From assembly GCA_023264735.1 (NCBI GenBank), contig JAHFVD010000059.1, positions 1 to 47,323 on the forward strand: 47,323 bases of DNA. Direction: 5' to 3'. The position numbers and the translations under genes are program-made. Numbering within the stretch: the first letter of the stretch is position 1; every line of letters starts with the position of its first letter. Source of the stretch: Mycobacterium sp. (GTDB lineage: Bacteria; Actinomycetota; Actinomycetes; Mycobacteriales; Mycobacteriaceae). Below are positions 1 through 10,355 of the stretch, in pieces. A model generated the notes under the pieces. It was not told the DNA's origin, ran no database searches, and saw nothing but the letters and a program-made list of their open reading frames with translations.

Positions 1-1097
1 GGCTGCCACGGCGGTGGAGCGTCGGGCACGGCGTCGGCTGTCACCGGCGGTGGCGCCTGCGTGCCGAGGCAGATCACCTGGCAGGGCAGACCCGGCAGCG
101 CACTGGCCGGTCCGGGCAGCGGGCCCAGCGCCAGCGAGCCCGCCGTCTCGGAGTCGCCGAGGTTGATCAACGGAATCTGAGTCAGCGGATCGGTGGACGG
201 CAGGCCGATCGCATTGAGCGGCAGGCCGGGGCCCAGGCCTTCCGGATTCTCCAGGTGCGCGTCACCGATGGCCGGTGCGGGCCCGATGATCGGAGGCAGA
301 TTCAGCGGCTCGACGCCGGTGGCGTAGGCGGCGGCCCAGCCCAGCACGTTCTGGGCGTAGGCCATCGAGTTGTTGTACCGCAGGATTGCGGTCAGCACCT
401 GTGACTGGTTGCGCAGGTTCAAGCCGCCGCTGCACAGGTAACGGGCCGCGGCCAGCGCCGCGTCGTAAACGTTCTGCGGGTCCGCCTTGCCGTCACCGTC
501 GCCGTCGGCGGCGTAGCGCGACCAGGTGCCCGGCAGGAACTGCATGGGTCCCATCGCCCGGGCGTAGACCGGCCGCCCGGCCTGGACGGTCTGGACGATG
601 ACCTCGTTGCCCGACAGGGTGCCGTCCAGCGTCGGCCCGTAGATCGGGTTGATGGCGGTGCCCCGCGCATCGGTGGCGCCGCCGTTGGCGTGCCCGGACT
701 CGATGCGGCCGATGCCGGCCAGCAGGTTCCAGCTCAGCCCGCAGCCCGGCGCCGTGGACGCCATCGCCTGCTCGGCGTTGCGGTAGGCCGCCAGCGCCAC
801 CGACGGGATCCGCATGGACCCCGGGGAACTGACCACGATGGCCGGCGGCGGGACCGATGGCGTCGCCGCGGCGAAGTGAAAGTTGGTCGGCTGCTTGGCA
901 AGCGCGACGACGGTGACACCCGAGGTGTCGGTCTGCGGCGAGACCGCGGCCAGCGGGGTGACTTCGGTGCCGACGACCGGCGGGTGCGGAAAATCGGGGG
1001 CCGCGCCAACGGCGCCGGCGAGCACGACAGGGGTGAGTACAGCAATTCCGAACGCAGGTTTCCGCACCATCCGGGTGACGCGGTTTCCTATGCCCAC
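1..1097 (-). CDS. Lytic murein transglycosylase, exported (3' end outside window)
   Basis: Predicted peptidoglycan-cleaving lytic transglycosylase acting outside the membrane; position and type match M. tuberculosis Rv1230c. About 365 residues are visible and the frame stays open to base 1, so the C-terminus is missing. The start is taken as GTG at 1097, with GAGGAC about 8 nt upstream; ATG at 1070 is an alternative. A hydrophobic export segment lies at residues 15-32. The catalytic-type motif RIESGHANGG (Glu near 133) is followed by AMGPMQFLPGTW (181-192), both typical of MltB-like SLT domains, then an acidic DGDGDGKAD stretch that may bind calcium. The tail is Pro/Leu rich. It lies 91 bp downstream of the DUF1003 gene on the same strand, behind a Crp-like site. 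Confidence 0.85.
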   Translation of the reverse strand, partial: MGIGNRVTRMVRKPAFGIAVLTPVVLAGAVGAAPDFPHPPVVGTEVTPLAAVSPQTDTSGVTVVALAKQPTNFHFAAATPSVPPPAIVVSSPGSMRIPSVALAAYRNAEQAMASTAPGCGLSWNLLAGIGRIESGHANGGATDARGTAINPIYGPTLDGTLSGNEVIVQTVQAGRPVYARAMGPMQFLPGTWSRYAADGDGDGKADPQNVYDAALAAARYLCSGGLNLRNQSQVLTAILRYNNSMAYAQNVLGWAAAYATGVEPLNLPPIIGPAPAIGDAHLENPEGLGPGLPLNAIGLPSTDPLTQIPLINLGDSETAGSLALGPLPGPASALPGLPCQVICLGTQAPPPVTADAVPDAPPPWQ

Positions 1098-1128
1098 TCG
1101 TCCGTCCTCAACAAAGAAAGCATGCCCT

Positions 1129-1144
1129 TGTGAACCAAATCACC
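1129..1144. promoter_or_regulatory. Crp-like binding site upstream of the lytic transglycosylase gene
   Basis: TGTGA-N6-TCACC matches the Crp/CRP consensus TGTGA-N6-TCACA at 9 of 10 fixed positions. It sits about 32 bp upstream of the GTG start at 1097, in the only intergenic space before that gene. A GTCAC direct repeat with a 9-bp period (1179-1183 and 1188-1192) lies further upstream, overlapping the stop of the DUF1003 gene. Regulation is inferred from the motif only. Confidence 0.4.
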
Positions 1145-1188
1145 ATACATACCTTTGTGACCTCAGTGGTATCCAATGGTCACCTTGG

Positions 1189-1746
1189 TCACGAGCTTGC
1201 TTCGTCGATTGCCGGCTCGACTACCGCTCTGGCTTTCTTGGGTTTGTCCTTCTTGACCCTGGCGACGTTGTCGGATTGCAGCGATTCCAGCAACTCGCGT
1301 ATCTCTTCGAGTTCGCGACGCAGGTAATCGCGGGTCGCCACTTCCCCGACCGCCAACCGCAGCGACGCGAGCTCACGGGCCAGGAATTCGGTGTCGGCCT
1401 TCGTCTGCTCGGAGCGCCTGCGGTCTTCCTCGAGTGAGACCCGGTCCCGGTTCTCCTGGCGGTTCTGGGCCAGCAGGATCAGGGGCGCGGCGTAGGCGGC
1501 CTGGGTGGAGAACGCCAGGTTCAGCAGGATGAACGGGTAGGGGTCCCACTGCCAGCTCACGGCTAACAGGTTCAGGGCGATCCAGACGATGACGAGGATC
1601 GTCTGCCAGAGCAGGTAGCGCCCGGTGCCCAGGAAGCGGGCGATCGACTCGCTGAACCGGCCGACCGCTTCGGGGTCGAGGTTGAACACCGGCCGCCGCG
1701 ACGTGCGCGGGGTGTCGAGGCGCTGACGCGCATGCGGGTCGCTCAC
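1189..1746 (-). CDS. DUF1003 family membrane protein
   Basis: Conserved membrane protein of 185 residues, family DUF1003, equivalent in position to Rv1231c. Two hydrophobic segments (about residues 44-65 and 70-94) are followed by a charged, coiled-coil-like C-terminal half rich in Glu, Arg and Leu. The second segment carries the family-typical run LAFSTQAAYAAPLILLAQNR. The start is GTG at 1746 and overlaps the stop of the upstream MgtE-N/CBS gene by 4 bases, so the two are translationally coupled. DUF1003 has no firmly known function; pairing with a magnesium-type CBS protein suggests a membrane partner in metal or envelope homeostasis (inference). Confidence 0.85.
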   Translation of the reverse strand: MSDPHARQRLDTPRTSRRPVFNLDPEAVGRFSESIARFLGTGRYLLWQTILVIVWIALNLLAVSWQWDPYPFILLNLAFSTQAAYAAPLILLAQNRQENRDRVSLEEDRRRSEQTKADTEFLARELASLRLAVGEVATRDYLRRELEEIRELLESLQSDNVARVKKDKPKKARAVVEPAIDEASS

Positions 1747-3050
1747 GTCGTCCCCTCTGCGCTGGTCACCCCGTGGGACAGGTGCGGCTCCTCGAAGCTG
1801 TCCCGCCAGTCGTCGGGCAGGAGATGGTCGAGCACGTCATCGACGGACACCGCGCCCAACAGGTGGCTCTGCTCGTCGACGACCGGACCGCAGACCAGAT
1901 TGTAGGCGGCGAAGTACCGCGTCACCCCGGTCAACGAGGTGCCGGGGGCCAGGCTGGGCAGGTCGGTGTCGACGATGCCGCTCACCAGGTTGGCCGGCGG
2001 TTCGCGCAGCAGTGCCTGCAGGTGTACACAGCCCAGGTAGCGGCCGGTAGGGGTGGCGGTCGGCGGGCGCACGACGAACACCAGCGACGCCAGCGCCGGC
2101 GTCAGATCGGGATCGCGCACCCGCGCCAGCGCCTCGGCGACCGTGGTGTCGGGTGCCAGCACCACCGGATCGGAGGTCATCAGGCCGCCGGCGGTGTCCG
2201 GTGAGTGGCTCAACAGCCGTCGGACCGGTTCGGAGTCTTCCGGGTCCATCCGGCGCAGCAGCACCTCGGCCTCGGTCGGATTCAGCACACCGAGCAGGTC
2301 GGCCGCGTCGTCGGGTTCCATGGCCTCGAGCACGTCGGCTGCCCGCGCGGTGTCCAGCTGCAACAGCAGAACGGACTGGTCGTCCTCGGGCAGCTCCTGG
2401 AGGATGTCGGCCAACCGCTCGTCGTCGAGCGCGTTGATCACCTCGGTGCGGCGCTTGTCCGGCAGATCGCGGATCGCATCGGCCACCTCGATCGGGCGTC
2501 GGCCCTCGAACTGGTGCAGCAGTTGAGCGACTCCTTGGCCGGGCATGGCCAGGGCGGACGGGGTCAGGCCCTGCACGGTGTCCCAGTCCACCACCTGGAC
2601 CGTCGACCGACGGCCCAGCCGGCGCAGGCTGCGCACCGCCACGCGGGTGACCACCCAGTCGCGGACGCGGCTCTGCTCGATGCCCAGGTCTACGACGATC
2701 ACATCCACTCCGGCCATCTGCGGCAACTCGGGGTCGTCGACGCGGACCCTGCTGTCCAGAACCTGGCCGAGCACCAGGACCTCGCCGGGACGCTGCGAGA
2801 AGCGGCGCAGCGACACATTGCCGGTGGTGAGCGTCACCGCGTTCGGCTCGATGGCTGTGACCCGCAGGATGGGGACGAAAATCCTTCGGCGGGTGAGCAA
2901 TTCGACCACCAAGCCGAGGACGCGCGGCTGGTGGCGCACGATACTCATACTGATCACGACGTCACGGACCCGGCCGAGGGATTCTCCGTCTGGCCCGAGC
3001 ACGACCAGCCCGGCCAGCCGTGCCGCGTAGACCCTGTTCACCGACGCCAT
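1743..3050 (-). CDS. PRC-barrel / MgtE N-terminal / CBS domain protein (Rv1232c type)
   Basis: Cytosolic-looking protein of 435 residues. Residues 6-80 resemble a PRC barrel (GPDGESLGRVRDVVIS). The middle, roughly 170-280, is an MgtE intracellular N-domain (DERLADILQELPEDDQ, then LEAMEPDDAADLLGVL). Two CBS motifs fill about 285-415. There is no transmembrane pore domain, so this is not a complete MgtE channel; it looks like an orphan Mg-sensing module. ATG 3050 is chosen because a TACCCT -10 box lies exactly 7 nt upstream, as in leaderless mycobacterial mRNAs. It overlaps the DUF1003 gene. The divergent lyase gene starts only 24 bp away. Confidence 0.85.
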   Translation of the reverse strand: MASVNRVYAARLAGLVVLGPDGESLGRVRDVVISMSIVRHQPRVLGLVVELLTRRRIFVPILRVTAIEPNAVTLTTGNVSLRRFSQRPGEVLVLGQVLDSRVRVDDPELPQMAGVDVIVVDLGIEQSRVRDWVVTRVAVRSLRRLGRRSTVQVVDWDTVQGLTPSALAMPGQGVAQLLHQFEGRRPIEVADAIRDLPDKRRTEVINALDDERLADILQELPEDDQSVLLLQLDTARAADVLEAMEPDDAADLLGVLNPTEAEVLLRRMDPEDSEPVRRLLSHSPDTAGGLMTSDPVVLAPDTTVAEALARVRDPDLTPALASLVFVVRPPTATPTGRYLGCVHLQALLREPPANLVSGIVDTDLPSLAPGTSLTGVTRYFAAYNLVCGPVVDEQSHLLGAVSVDDVLDHLLPDDWRDSFEEPHLSHGVTSAEGTT

Positions 3051-3057
3051 GAGTCAA

Positions 3058-3063
3058 AGGGTA
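3058..3063 (-). promoter_or_regulatory. -10 box TACCCT, leaderless promoter for the MgtE-N/CBS gene
   Basis: TACCCT (TANNNT) on the minus strand is separated from ATG 3050 by 7 nt, so the predicted transcript starts at or next to the start codon. No Shine-Dalgarno sequence for this gene is visible. Confidence 0.5.
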
Positions 3064-3074
3064 GGAGTGTAAGC

Positions 3075-4049
3075 GTGGAGAACGCCTACCGACCCCGTCG
3101 AACGTGCCTGTCAGTTCCGGGCAGCAATCTCAAGATGATCGAGAAGGCCAAGGGTTTACCCGCTGACGAAGTGTTCCTCGACCTGGAGGACGCGGTGGCA
3201 CCAGATGCCAAGGCGCAGGCCCGCAAACAGGTTGGTGCGGCTCTGGCAAGCCCCGGTTGGGCGGGCCAGTTACGCGGTGTGCGGGTCAACGACTGGACCA
3301 CACCGTGGACGCACTCCGACGTCATCGATGTGGTGTCGGCGGTCGCGTCCGCGCGCGACGGCCACCTTGACGTGATCGTGCTGCCGAAGGTGACCGACGC
3401 GAGCCACGTCCATGCGCTCGACCTGTTGCTGACCCAGCTGGAGCTGACCCACGGCCTGCCGGTCGGGCGGATCGGGGTCGATGCGCAGATCGAAGATGCC
3501 AAGGGACTGACCAACATCGACGCGATTGCGGGTGCGCCGCGGGTTCAGGCGCTGGTGCTCGGTCCGGCGGATCTGATGGCGAGCCTCAACATGCGCACCC
3601 TGGTGGTGGGCGAGCAGCCCGAGGGCTACGACGTCGGCGACGCATATCACCACGTGCTGATGACGATCCTCGTCGCGGCGCGGGCGCACGGTATCGCCGC
3701 GGTCGACGGACCGTATCTGAAGGTGCGTGACGTGGACGCGTTCCGCCGGGTTGCCGGGCGTGCCGCGGCGCTGGGGTACGACGGCAAATGGGTGCTGCAC
3801 CCTGATCAGATCGCGGCGGGCAACGAGATCTTCAGTCCCCGCCAAGCCGAATACGACCGTGCAGAACTGATTCTCGAGGCGTACGAGTGGCACACCTCGA
3901 AAGCCGGCGGTGCCCGTGGAGCGGTGATGCTCGATGACGAGATGCTCGATGAAGCCAGCCGCAAGATGGCCCTGGTGATCGCGGCCAAGGGCCGGGCGGC
4001 CGGGATGACGCGCGAAGGCGAGCGGTTTGTGCCGCCGCCTAGGAGTTGA
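3075..4049 (+). CDS. HpcH/HpaI aldolase / citrate lyase beta-like CoA-ester lyase
   Basis: Soluble TIM-barrel lyase of 324 residues in the citrate lyase beta subunit / malyl-CoA lyase family, which cleaves or forms C-C bonds in 3-hydroxyacyl-CoA-type substrates with Mg. It opens with RRTCLSVPGSN, typical of the family, followed by EVFLDLEDAVAPDAK (about residues 30-45) with the acidic residues of the active site, then GVDAQIEDAKG and LVLGPADL for the metal site. The start is GTG 3075, with AGGAG at 3063-3067 and 7 nt spacing; the frame is open far upstream but that part is antisense to the CBS gene. The 3' end overlaps the convergent DUF4190 gene by 11 bp. The exact acyl-CoA cannot be told; there is no equivalent at this place in M. 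tuberculosis as I recall it. Confidence 0.85.
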   Translation: MENAYRPRRTCLSVPGSNLKMIEKAKGLPADEVFLDLEDAVAPDAKAQARKQVGAALASPGWAGQLRGVRVNDWTTPWTHSDVIDVVSAVASARDGHLDVIVLPKVTDASHVHALDLLLTQLELTHGLPVGRIGVDAQIEDAKGLTNIDAIAGAPRVQALVLGPADLMASLNMRTLVVGEQPEGYDVGDAYHHVLMTILVAARAHGIAAVDGPYLKVRDVDAFRRVAGRAAALGYDGKWVLHPDQIAAGNEIFSPRQAEYDRAELILEAYEWHTSKAGGARGAVMLDDEMLDEASRKMALVIAAKGRAAGMTREGERFVPPPRS

Positions 4050-4527
4050 CGTAAGGCGTGCTGTTGCTGGCCGCCAGCATGATCACGAACACGACGTACA
4101 GCACGTACAGCACGATCACGACGCCGCCGACGACGACCCCGGCGATCGCAAGCCCGTAGCCGTCCTGGCCGGTGCGCTTGGTTTCGCGCATCGCGATGAT
4201 CCCAAGGATGATTCCGGCGATTGCGGGAAAACCGCACAGCAGGAAACCGACGACCGAGGTCACCAATGACGCGATGGCCTTGCCGTTGGTGCCCGGCGGT
4301 TTGAGGGGCCGGTATGGGTCGTAGGGATCGGCGGCGTAGCCCGGGGGACCGGCGTAGCCCGGTGGCGGGTACCCGTAGCTCGGCGGTGGATATCCGTAAC
4401 CCGTTGGCTGCGGATAGGGCGACGGGTACACCGGCGGCGGCAGCTGCGGGTAGTGGGCCGGATAGTCGACCGGGGTGTATGGATCGGGTGGCGGCGGGGT
4501 GCCGTCGGGCAGTGGGGGATTGGTCAC
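4039..4527 (-). CDS. Pro/Tyr-rich DUF4190 membrane protein (second of tandem pair)
   Basis: Membrane protein of 162 residues. The N-terminal 80 residues are low-complexity Pro/Tyr/Gly (repeats of the YGYPPPGY kind) and presumably cytoplasmic. Two transmembrane helices follow (about 86-108 and 125-150), joined by a short basic loop with the family-typical GIIAMRETKRTGQDGYGLA. This is the DUF4190 hairpin. Start GTG 4527 lies only 4 nt after the stop of the upstream paralogue, so the two form one transcription unit. Corresponds to the Rv1233c position. Function unknown; Pro-rich DUF4190 proteins are common in mycobacterial envelopes. Confidence 0.8.
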   Translation of the reverse strand: MTNPPLPDGTPPPPDPYTPVDYPAHYPQLPPPVYPSPYPQPTGYGYPPPSYGYPPPGYAGPPGYAADPYDPYRPLKPPGTNGKAIASLVTSVVGFLLCGFPAIAGIILGIIAMRETKRTGQDGYGLAIAGVVVGGVVIVLYVLYVVFVIMLAASNSTPYVNS

Positions 4528-4531
4528 CGAG

Positions 4532-5149
4532 TCAGCTCCACGCGAAGCCCCACCAGATCACGTTGATGACCAGTGTCGCGGCTCCCACCACGATCCCGGC
4601 AACGGCCAGACCGTGGCCACTCTGCGGAGTCTGCTTGATCTGATTGATGGCAATGACGCCGAGCACGATTCCGATGATCGCGCCGATACCGCACAACAAG
4701 CCGACGACCGAGGCCACCAGCGACGAGATCGCCATGGTGTTGGTTCCCGTTGCCGGAGCAGGGTATCCGTAGCCGGGATAGGGCGCACCGCCGTATTGCG
4801 GCGGCGGTGGCGGAGGCGGATACGCCCCTGCGCTTTGCGGGGCCGGGTAGTACGGCGTCGGCTCGGGATAGCCGGGCGCCCCGTAACCCCCGGGGGCCGG
4901 CGGCGGGTAGCCCTCTTGCGGGGCGTAACCCGGTGGCGGATAGCTGGGCGCGGGGTAGCCCGACGGCGGCGGGTAGGCACTCGGGGCCTCGTAGGCCGGC
5001 GGGGACGGCGCGTAACCCGACGGCGCGGCCTCATAGCCGGTAGGTGGTGGGCTCTGCTCGATCGGCGGCGCCTCGTAAGTCCCTTCAGAGGGGCCCTGAT
5101 CGCCCGCGTTCTGCGGCTTTTCGCCGGAGTCACCGCCGGAAGCTGTCAT
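4532..5149 (-). CDS. Pro/Tyr-rich DUF4190 membrane protein (first of tandem pair)
   Basis: Membrane protein of 205 residues with the same plan as its downstream neighbour. An N-terminal tail of about 125 residues is rich in Pro, Tyr, Gly and Ala (many YPPP and GYPAP units), then two helices enclose IGIVLGVIAINQIKQTPQSG. ATG 5149 is chosen; the frame is open upstream to 5281 but those codons look non-coding, and a TACGCT -10 box at 5162-5167 would lie inside them. The two proteins share fold and composition but differ in the loop, so they look like an old tandem duplication of the single Rv1233c-type gene. Confidence 0.8.
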   Translation of the reverse strand: MTASGGDSGEKPQNAGDQGPSEGTYEAPPIEQSPPPTGYEAAPSGYAPSPPAYEAPSAYPPPSGYPAPSYPPPGYAPQEGYPPPAPGGYGAPGYPEPTPYYPAPQSAGAYPPPPPPPQYGGAPYPGYGYPAPATGTNTMAISSLVASVVGLLCGIGAIIGIVLGVIAINQIKQTPQSGHGLAVAGIVVGAATLVINVIWWGFAWS

Positions 5150-5300
5150 GCTGATCAACCTAGCGTATGTGCAGGTGGCCCGGGACTGGCTCGCCATGGG
5201 GCACCATCGCCTGCCGTAGCACGTTGAGCAGGCATTGGACCGCCTCCCGCGGGCAGGCACGACGCGACAAACGGCGCGCACGACAGGAGAATGTGCAGAT

Positions 5301-5819
5301 ATGACCAGCCCCTTCCCACCCGGTCAGAACCCCGGCGGCGCGTCCGCCGCGTCCCGTCGCGGGCCCGTGGGCCTGCCGACCCCGCCCAAGGGCTGGCCGA
5401 TCGGTTCCTATCCCACCTACGCCGAGGCTCAAAAGGCCGTCGACTATCTGTCCGACGAGCAGTTTCCCGTGCAGCAGGTGACCATCGTCGGCGTGGATTT
5501 GATGCAGGTCGAGCGGGTCACCGGCCGGCTGTCCTGGCCCAAAGTGCTCGGCGGCGGGGTGATCACCGGCGCCTGGCTGGGCATATTCATCGGCCTGGTG
5601 TTGGGATTCTTCAGCCCCAACCCGTGGGCATCGCTGATCACCGGTGTGGTGGCTGGCGTGATCTTCGGACTGATCACGTCGGCTGTTCCGTACGCGATGG
5701 CCCGTGGCACAAGGGATTTCAGCTCGACGATGCAGTTGGTGGCGGGCCGATACGACGTGCTGTGTGATCCGCAGAGTGCCGAGAAGGCGCGGGACATGCT
5801 GGCGCGCTTGACGATTTAG
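5301..5819 (+). CDS. Rv1234-like membrane protein (general stress protein-like domain)
   Basis: Protein of 172 residues with a Pro/Gly-rich N-terminus. A soluble segment (about 30-70) contains SYPTYAEAQKAVDYLSDEQF and VTIVGVDL, like the N-terminal ferredoxin-like domain of general stress protein 17M family members. Two adjacent Gly-rich transmembrane helices follow (about 82-107 and 109-132). ATG 5301 has AGGAG at 5285-5289, a long 11-nt spacing. It is divergent from the DUF4190 pair and separated from lpqY by a terminator-like hairpin. Function unknown. Confidence 0.8.
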   Translation: MTSPFPPGQNPGGASAASRRGPVGLPTPPKGWPIGSYPTYAEAQKAVDYLSDEQFPVQQVTIVGVDLMQVERVTGRLSWPKVLGGGVITGAWLGIFIGLVLGFFSPNPWASLITGVVAGVIFGLITSAVPYAMARGTRDFSSTMQLVAGRYDVLCDPQSAEKARDMLARLTI

Positions 5820-5826
5820 ACCGCTG

Positions 5827-5857
5827 ATCGTGGCCCACGTGGTTGCTGGGTCACGAT
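5827..5857 (+). terminator. Hairpin terminator candidate after the Rv1234-like gene
   Basis: The 11-nt arms at 5827-5837 and 5847-5857 pair completely in plus-strand RNA, with one G-U, around a 9-nt loop. The stem begins 8 nt after the stop codon. Only a short T run follows, as is usual for mycobacterial terminators. Confidence 0.5.
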
Positions 5858-5881
5858 TTCGCTGCACACGGCGTGGAAGTG

Positions 5882-5899
5882 TTGCGTATCACGCCGCAA
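5882..5899. promoter_or_regulatory. Palindrome upstream of lpqY, possible operator
   Basis: TTGCG-N8-CGCAA, an 18-bp interrupted palindrome about 105 bp before the lpqY start, in a 182-bp intergenic region. Size and symmetry suit a dimeric repressor site. No regulator gene is adjacent, so this is only a candidate. Confidence 0.25.
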
Positions 5900-5926
5900 G
5901 GGTTCTACGGTTTGGCCGCGGGGTAA

Positions 5927-8334
<2,408 letters not shown>

Positions 8335-9171
8335 ATGTCTGAGCGGGTTGGCGCCAGGCGCGCGGCGAGCTGGGTCGTCATCGATGCCCTTGTGGTGATC
8401 TATGCGCTCTTCCCGGTGCTGTGGATCCTGAGCCTGTCGCTCAAACCCACGTCAACGGTCAAGGACGGCAAGCTGATTCCGTCGCAGATCACGTTCGACA
8501 ACTACAAGGGCATCTTCAACGGGGATGCGTTCAGCTCCGCACTGATCAACTCGATCGGTATCGGGCTCATCACCACTCTGATCGCGGTCGTCATCGGGGG
8601 GATGGCGGCCTACGCGGTGGCGCGGCTGGAGTTCAGGGGCAAGAAGGCGCTCATCGGTGCGGCACTGCTGATCGCGATGTTCCCCCAGATCTCACTGGTG
8701 ACACCGTTGTTCAACATCGAGCGCCGGCTTGGACTGTTCGACACCTGGCCGGGATTGATCATCCCGTACATCACGTTCGCACTGCCGCTGGCGATCTACA
8801 CACTGTCGGCGTTCTTCCGGGAGATCCCCTGGGATCTGGAGAAGGCCGCCAAGATGGACGGCGCGACACCGGCTCAGGCGTTTCGCCGGGTGATCGCGCC
8901 ACTGGCCGCGCCGGGCATCGTGACGGCTGCGATCCTGGTGTTCATCTTCGCGTGGAACGACCTGCTGCTGGCGTTGTCGCTGACGGCGACCAACGCGGCG
9001 ATCACCGCGCCGGTGGCGATCGCGAACTTCACTGGCAGTTCACAATTCGAGGAGCCGACCGGCTCGATCGCCGCGGGCGCGATGGTGATCACGGTGCCGA
9101 TCATCGTGTTCGTTCTCATCTTCCAACGACGGATCGTCGCCGGGCTGACGTCCGGTGCGGTGAAGGGGTAG
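8335..9171 (+). CDS. sugB: Trehalose ABC transporter permease SugB
   Basis: Second permease of the trehalose importer, MalG type, 278 residues with six predicted helices. The EAA loop is at about 163-187 ([20 protein letters not shown]). ATG 8335 follows the sugA TAG with no gap, so re-initiation is likely. The C-terminus ends in [16 protein letters not shown], the usual end of MalG-like permeases. SugA and SugB form the heterodimeric pore and bind a SugC dimer on the cytoplasmic face (known for the family). Confidence 0.96.
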   Translation: MSERVGARRAASWVVIDALVVIYALFPVLWILSLSLKPTSTVKDGKLIPSQITFDNYKGIFNGDAFSSALINSIGIGLITTLIAVVIGGMAAYAVARLEFRGKKALIGAALLIAMFPQISLVTPLFNIERRLGLFDTWPGLIIPYITFALPLAIYTLSAFFREIPWDLEKAAKMDGATPAQAFRRVIAPLAAPGIVTAAILVFIFAWNDLLLALSLTATNAAITAPVAIANFTGSSQFEEPTGSIAAGAMVITVPIIVFVLIFQRRIVAGLTSGAVKG

Positions 9172-9182
9172 CGAGGATTTCG

Positions 9183-10355
9183 ATGGCCGAGATAGTTCTG
9201 GACCATGTCACCAAGAGTTACCCGGACGGCGCGATCGCCGTGAACGATCTCAGCCTGACGATCGCCGACGGTGAGTTCGTCATCCTGGTCGGCCCGTCCG
9301 GCTGTGGCAAGTCGACCACCCTCAACATGATCGCCGGGCTCGAGGACATCAGCTCTGGGGAACTGCGCATCGGCGGTAGCCGGGTCAACGAGAAGGCGCC
9401 GCGCGACCGCGACATCGCGATGGTCTTCCAGTCCTACGCGCTCTACCCGCATATGACGGTTCGGCAGAACATCGCCTTCCCGCTGACGCTGGCCAAGCTG
9501 AACAAGGCCGAGATCGCCCAGAAGGTCGAGGAGACGGCGAAAATCCTTGACTTGTCCGAACTTCTGGACCGCAAGCCCTCGCAGTTGTCCGGCGGGCAGC
9601 GCCAGCGGGTGGCGATGGGCCGCGCGATCGTGCGCCAGCCCAAGGCGTTCCTGATGGACGAGCCGTTGAGCAACCTGGACGCGAAGCTGCGGGTCCAGAT
9701 GCGCGGTGAGATCGCCCGGCTGCAGAACCGGCTGGGCACCACCACCGTCTACGTCACGCACGACCAGACCGAGGCGATGACTCTCGGCGATCGAGTCGTG
9801 GTGCTGCGAGCCGGTGAGGCACAGCAGGTTGGCACCCCCGAGGAGCTCTACGAGCGGCCGGCAAACCTGTTTGTCGCCGGGTTCATCGGCTCGCCGGCGA
9901 TGAACTTCTTCCCGGCATCGCTGTCCGACATGGGGCTGCGACTGCCATTCGGCGAGGTGACGTTGAGCCAGGAGATCCAGGATGTGGTCGGCCGGCACCC
10001 CAAGCCTGCCAACGTGATCGTCGGGGTACGCCCCGAGCACTTCGAGGACGCCGCGCTGCTCGACGCCTACGAGCGCATCCGCGCGTTGACCTTCGAGGTG
10101 AAGGTCGACCTGGTCGAGTCGCTCGGTGCCGACAAGTACGTGTACTTCAAGACCTCGGGGGACGGCGCCAAGTCGGCGCAGCTGGCAGAGTTGGCCGCGG
10201 AGTCCGGCGCCGGTGAGAACGAGTTCGTGGCAAGGCTTTCCGCGGAATCCAAGGTGGCCATCGGGCAGACGGTCGAGTTGGCCTTCGACACCACCAAGCT
10301 GCATATCTTCGACGCCGACAGCGGTGTGAACCTCACTATCCCGCCCCCGGCCTAA
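9183..10355 (+). CDS. sugC: Trehalose ABC transporter ATPase SugC
   Basis: ATP-binding subunit of the importer, 390 residues, MalK/UgpC type. Walker A GPSGCGKST is at 37-45, the Q-loop Gln at 83, signature LSGGQ at 135-139, Walker B FLMDE at 156-160 and H-loop His193. A C-terminal regulatory TOBE/OB region (about 240-390) is present, as in MalK. The start ATG 9183 gives the family N-terminus MAEIVLDHVTKSYPDG; the frame runs open upstream but overlaps sugB. It lies 11 nt after sugB. The downstream SUFU gene starts on the base after the sugC stop. Confidence 0.96.
   Translation: MAEIVLDHVTKSYPDGAIAVNDLSLTIADGEFVILVGPSGCGKSTTLNMIAGLEDISSGELRIGGSRVNEKAPRDRDIAMVFQSYALYPHMTVRQNIAFPLTLAKLNKAEIAQKVEETAKILDLSELLDRKPSQLSGGQRQRVAMGRAIVRQPKAFLMDEPLSNLDAKLRVQMRGEIARLQNRLGTTTVYVTHDQTEAMTLGDRVVVLRAGEAQQVGTPEELYERPANLFVAGFIGSPAMNFFPASLSDMGLRLPFGEVTLSQEIQDVVGRHPKPANVIVGVRPEHFEDAALLDAYERIRALTFEVKVDLVESLGADKYVYFKTSGDGAKSAQLAELAAESGAGENEFVARLSAESKVAIGQTVELAFDTTKLHIFDADSGVNLTIPPPA

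Noticed and set aside
2205..3074. N-terminal extension of the CoA-ester lyase frame
   Set aside because: It is antisense to the MgtE-N/CBS gene; a good ribosome site precedes GTG 3075.
4300..5100. Repeated GGxTA-type units resembling a tandem repeat locus
   Set aside because: They are codons of the Pro/Tyr tails of the DUF4190 proteins.
5150..5281. Longer start for the first DUF4190 gene
   Set aside because: The added residues are basic and Cys-rich without similarity to the family, and a -10 box lies inside them.
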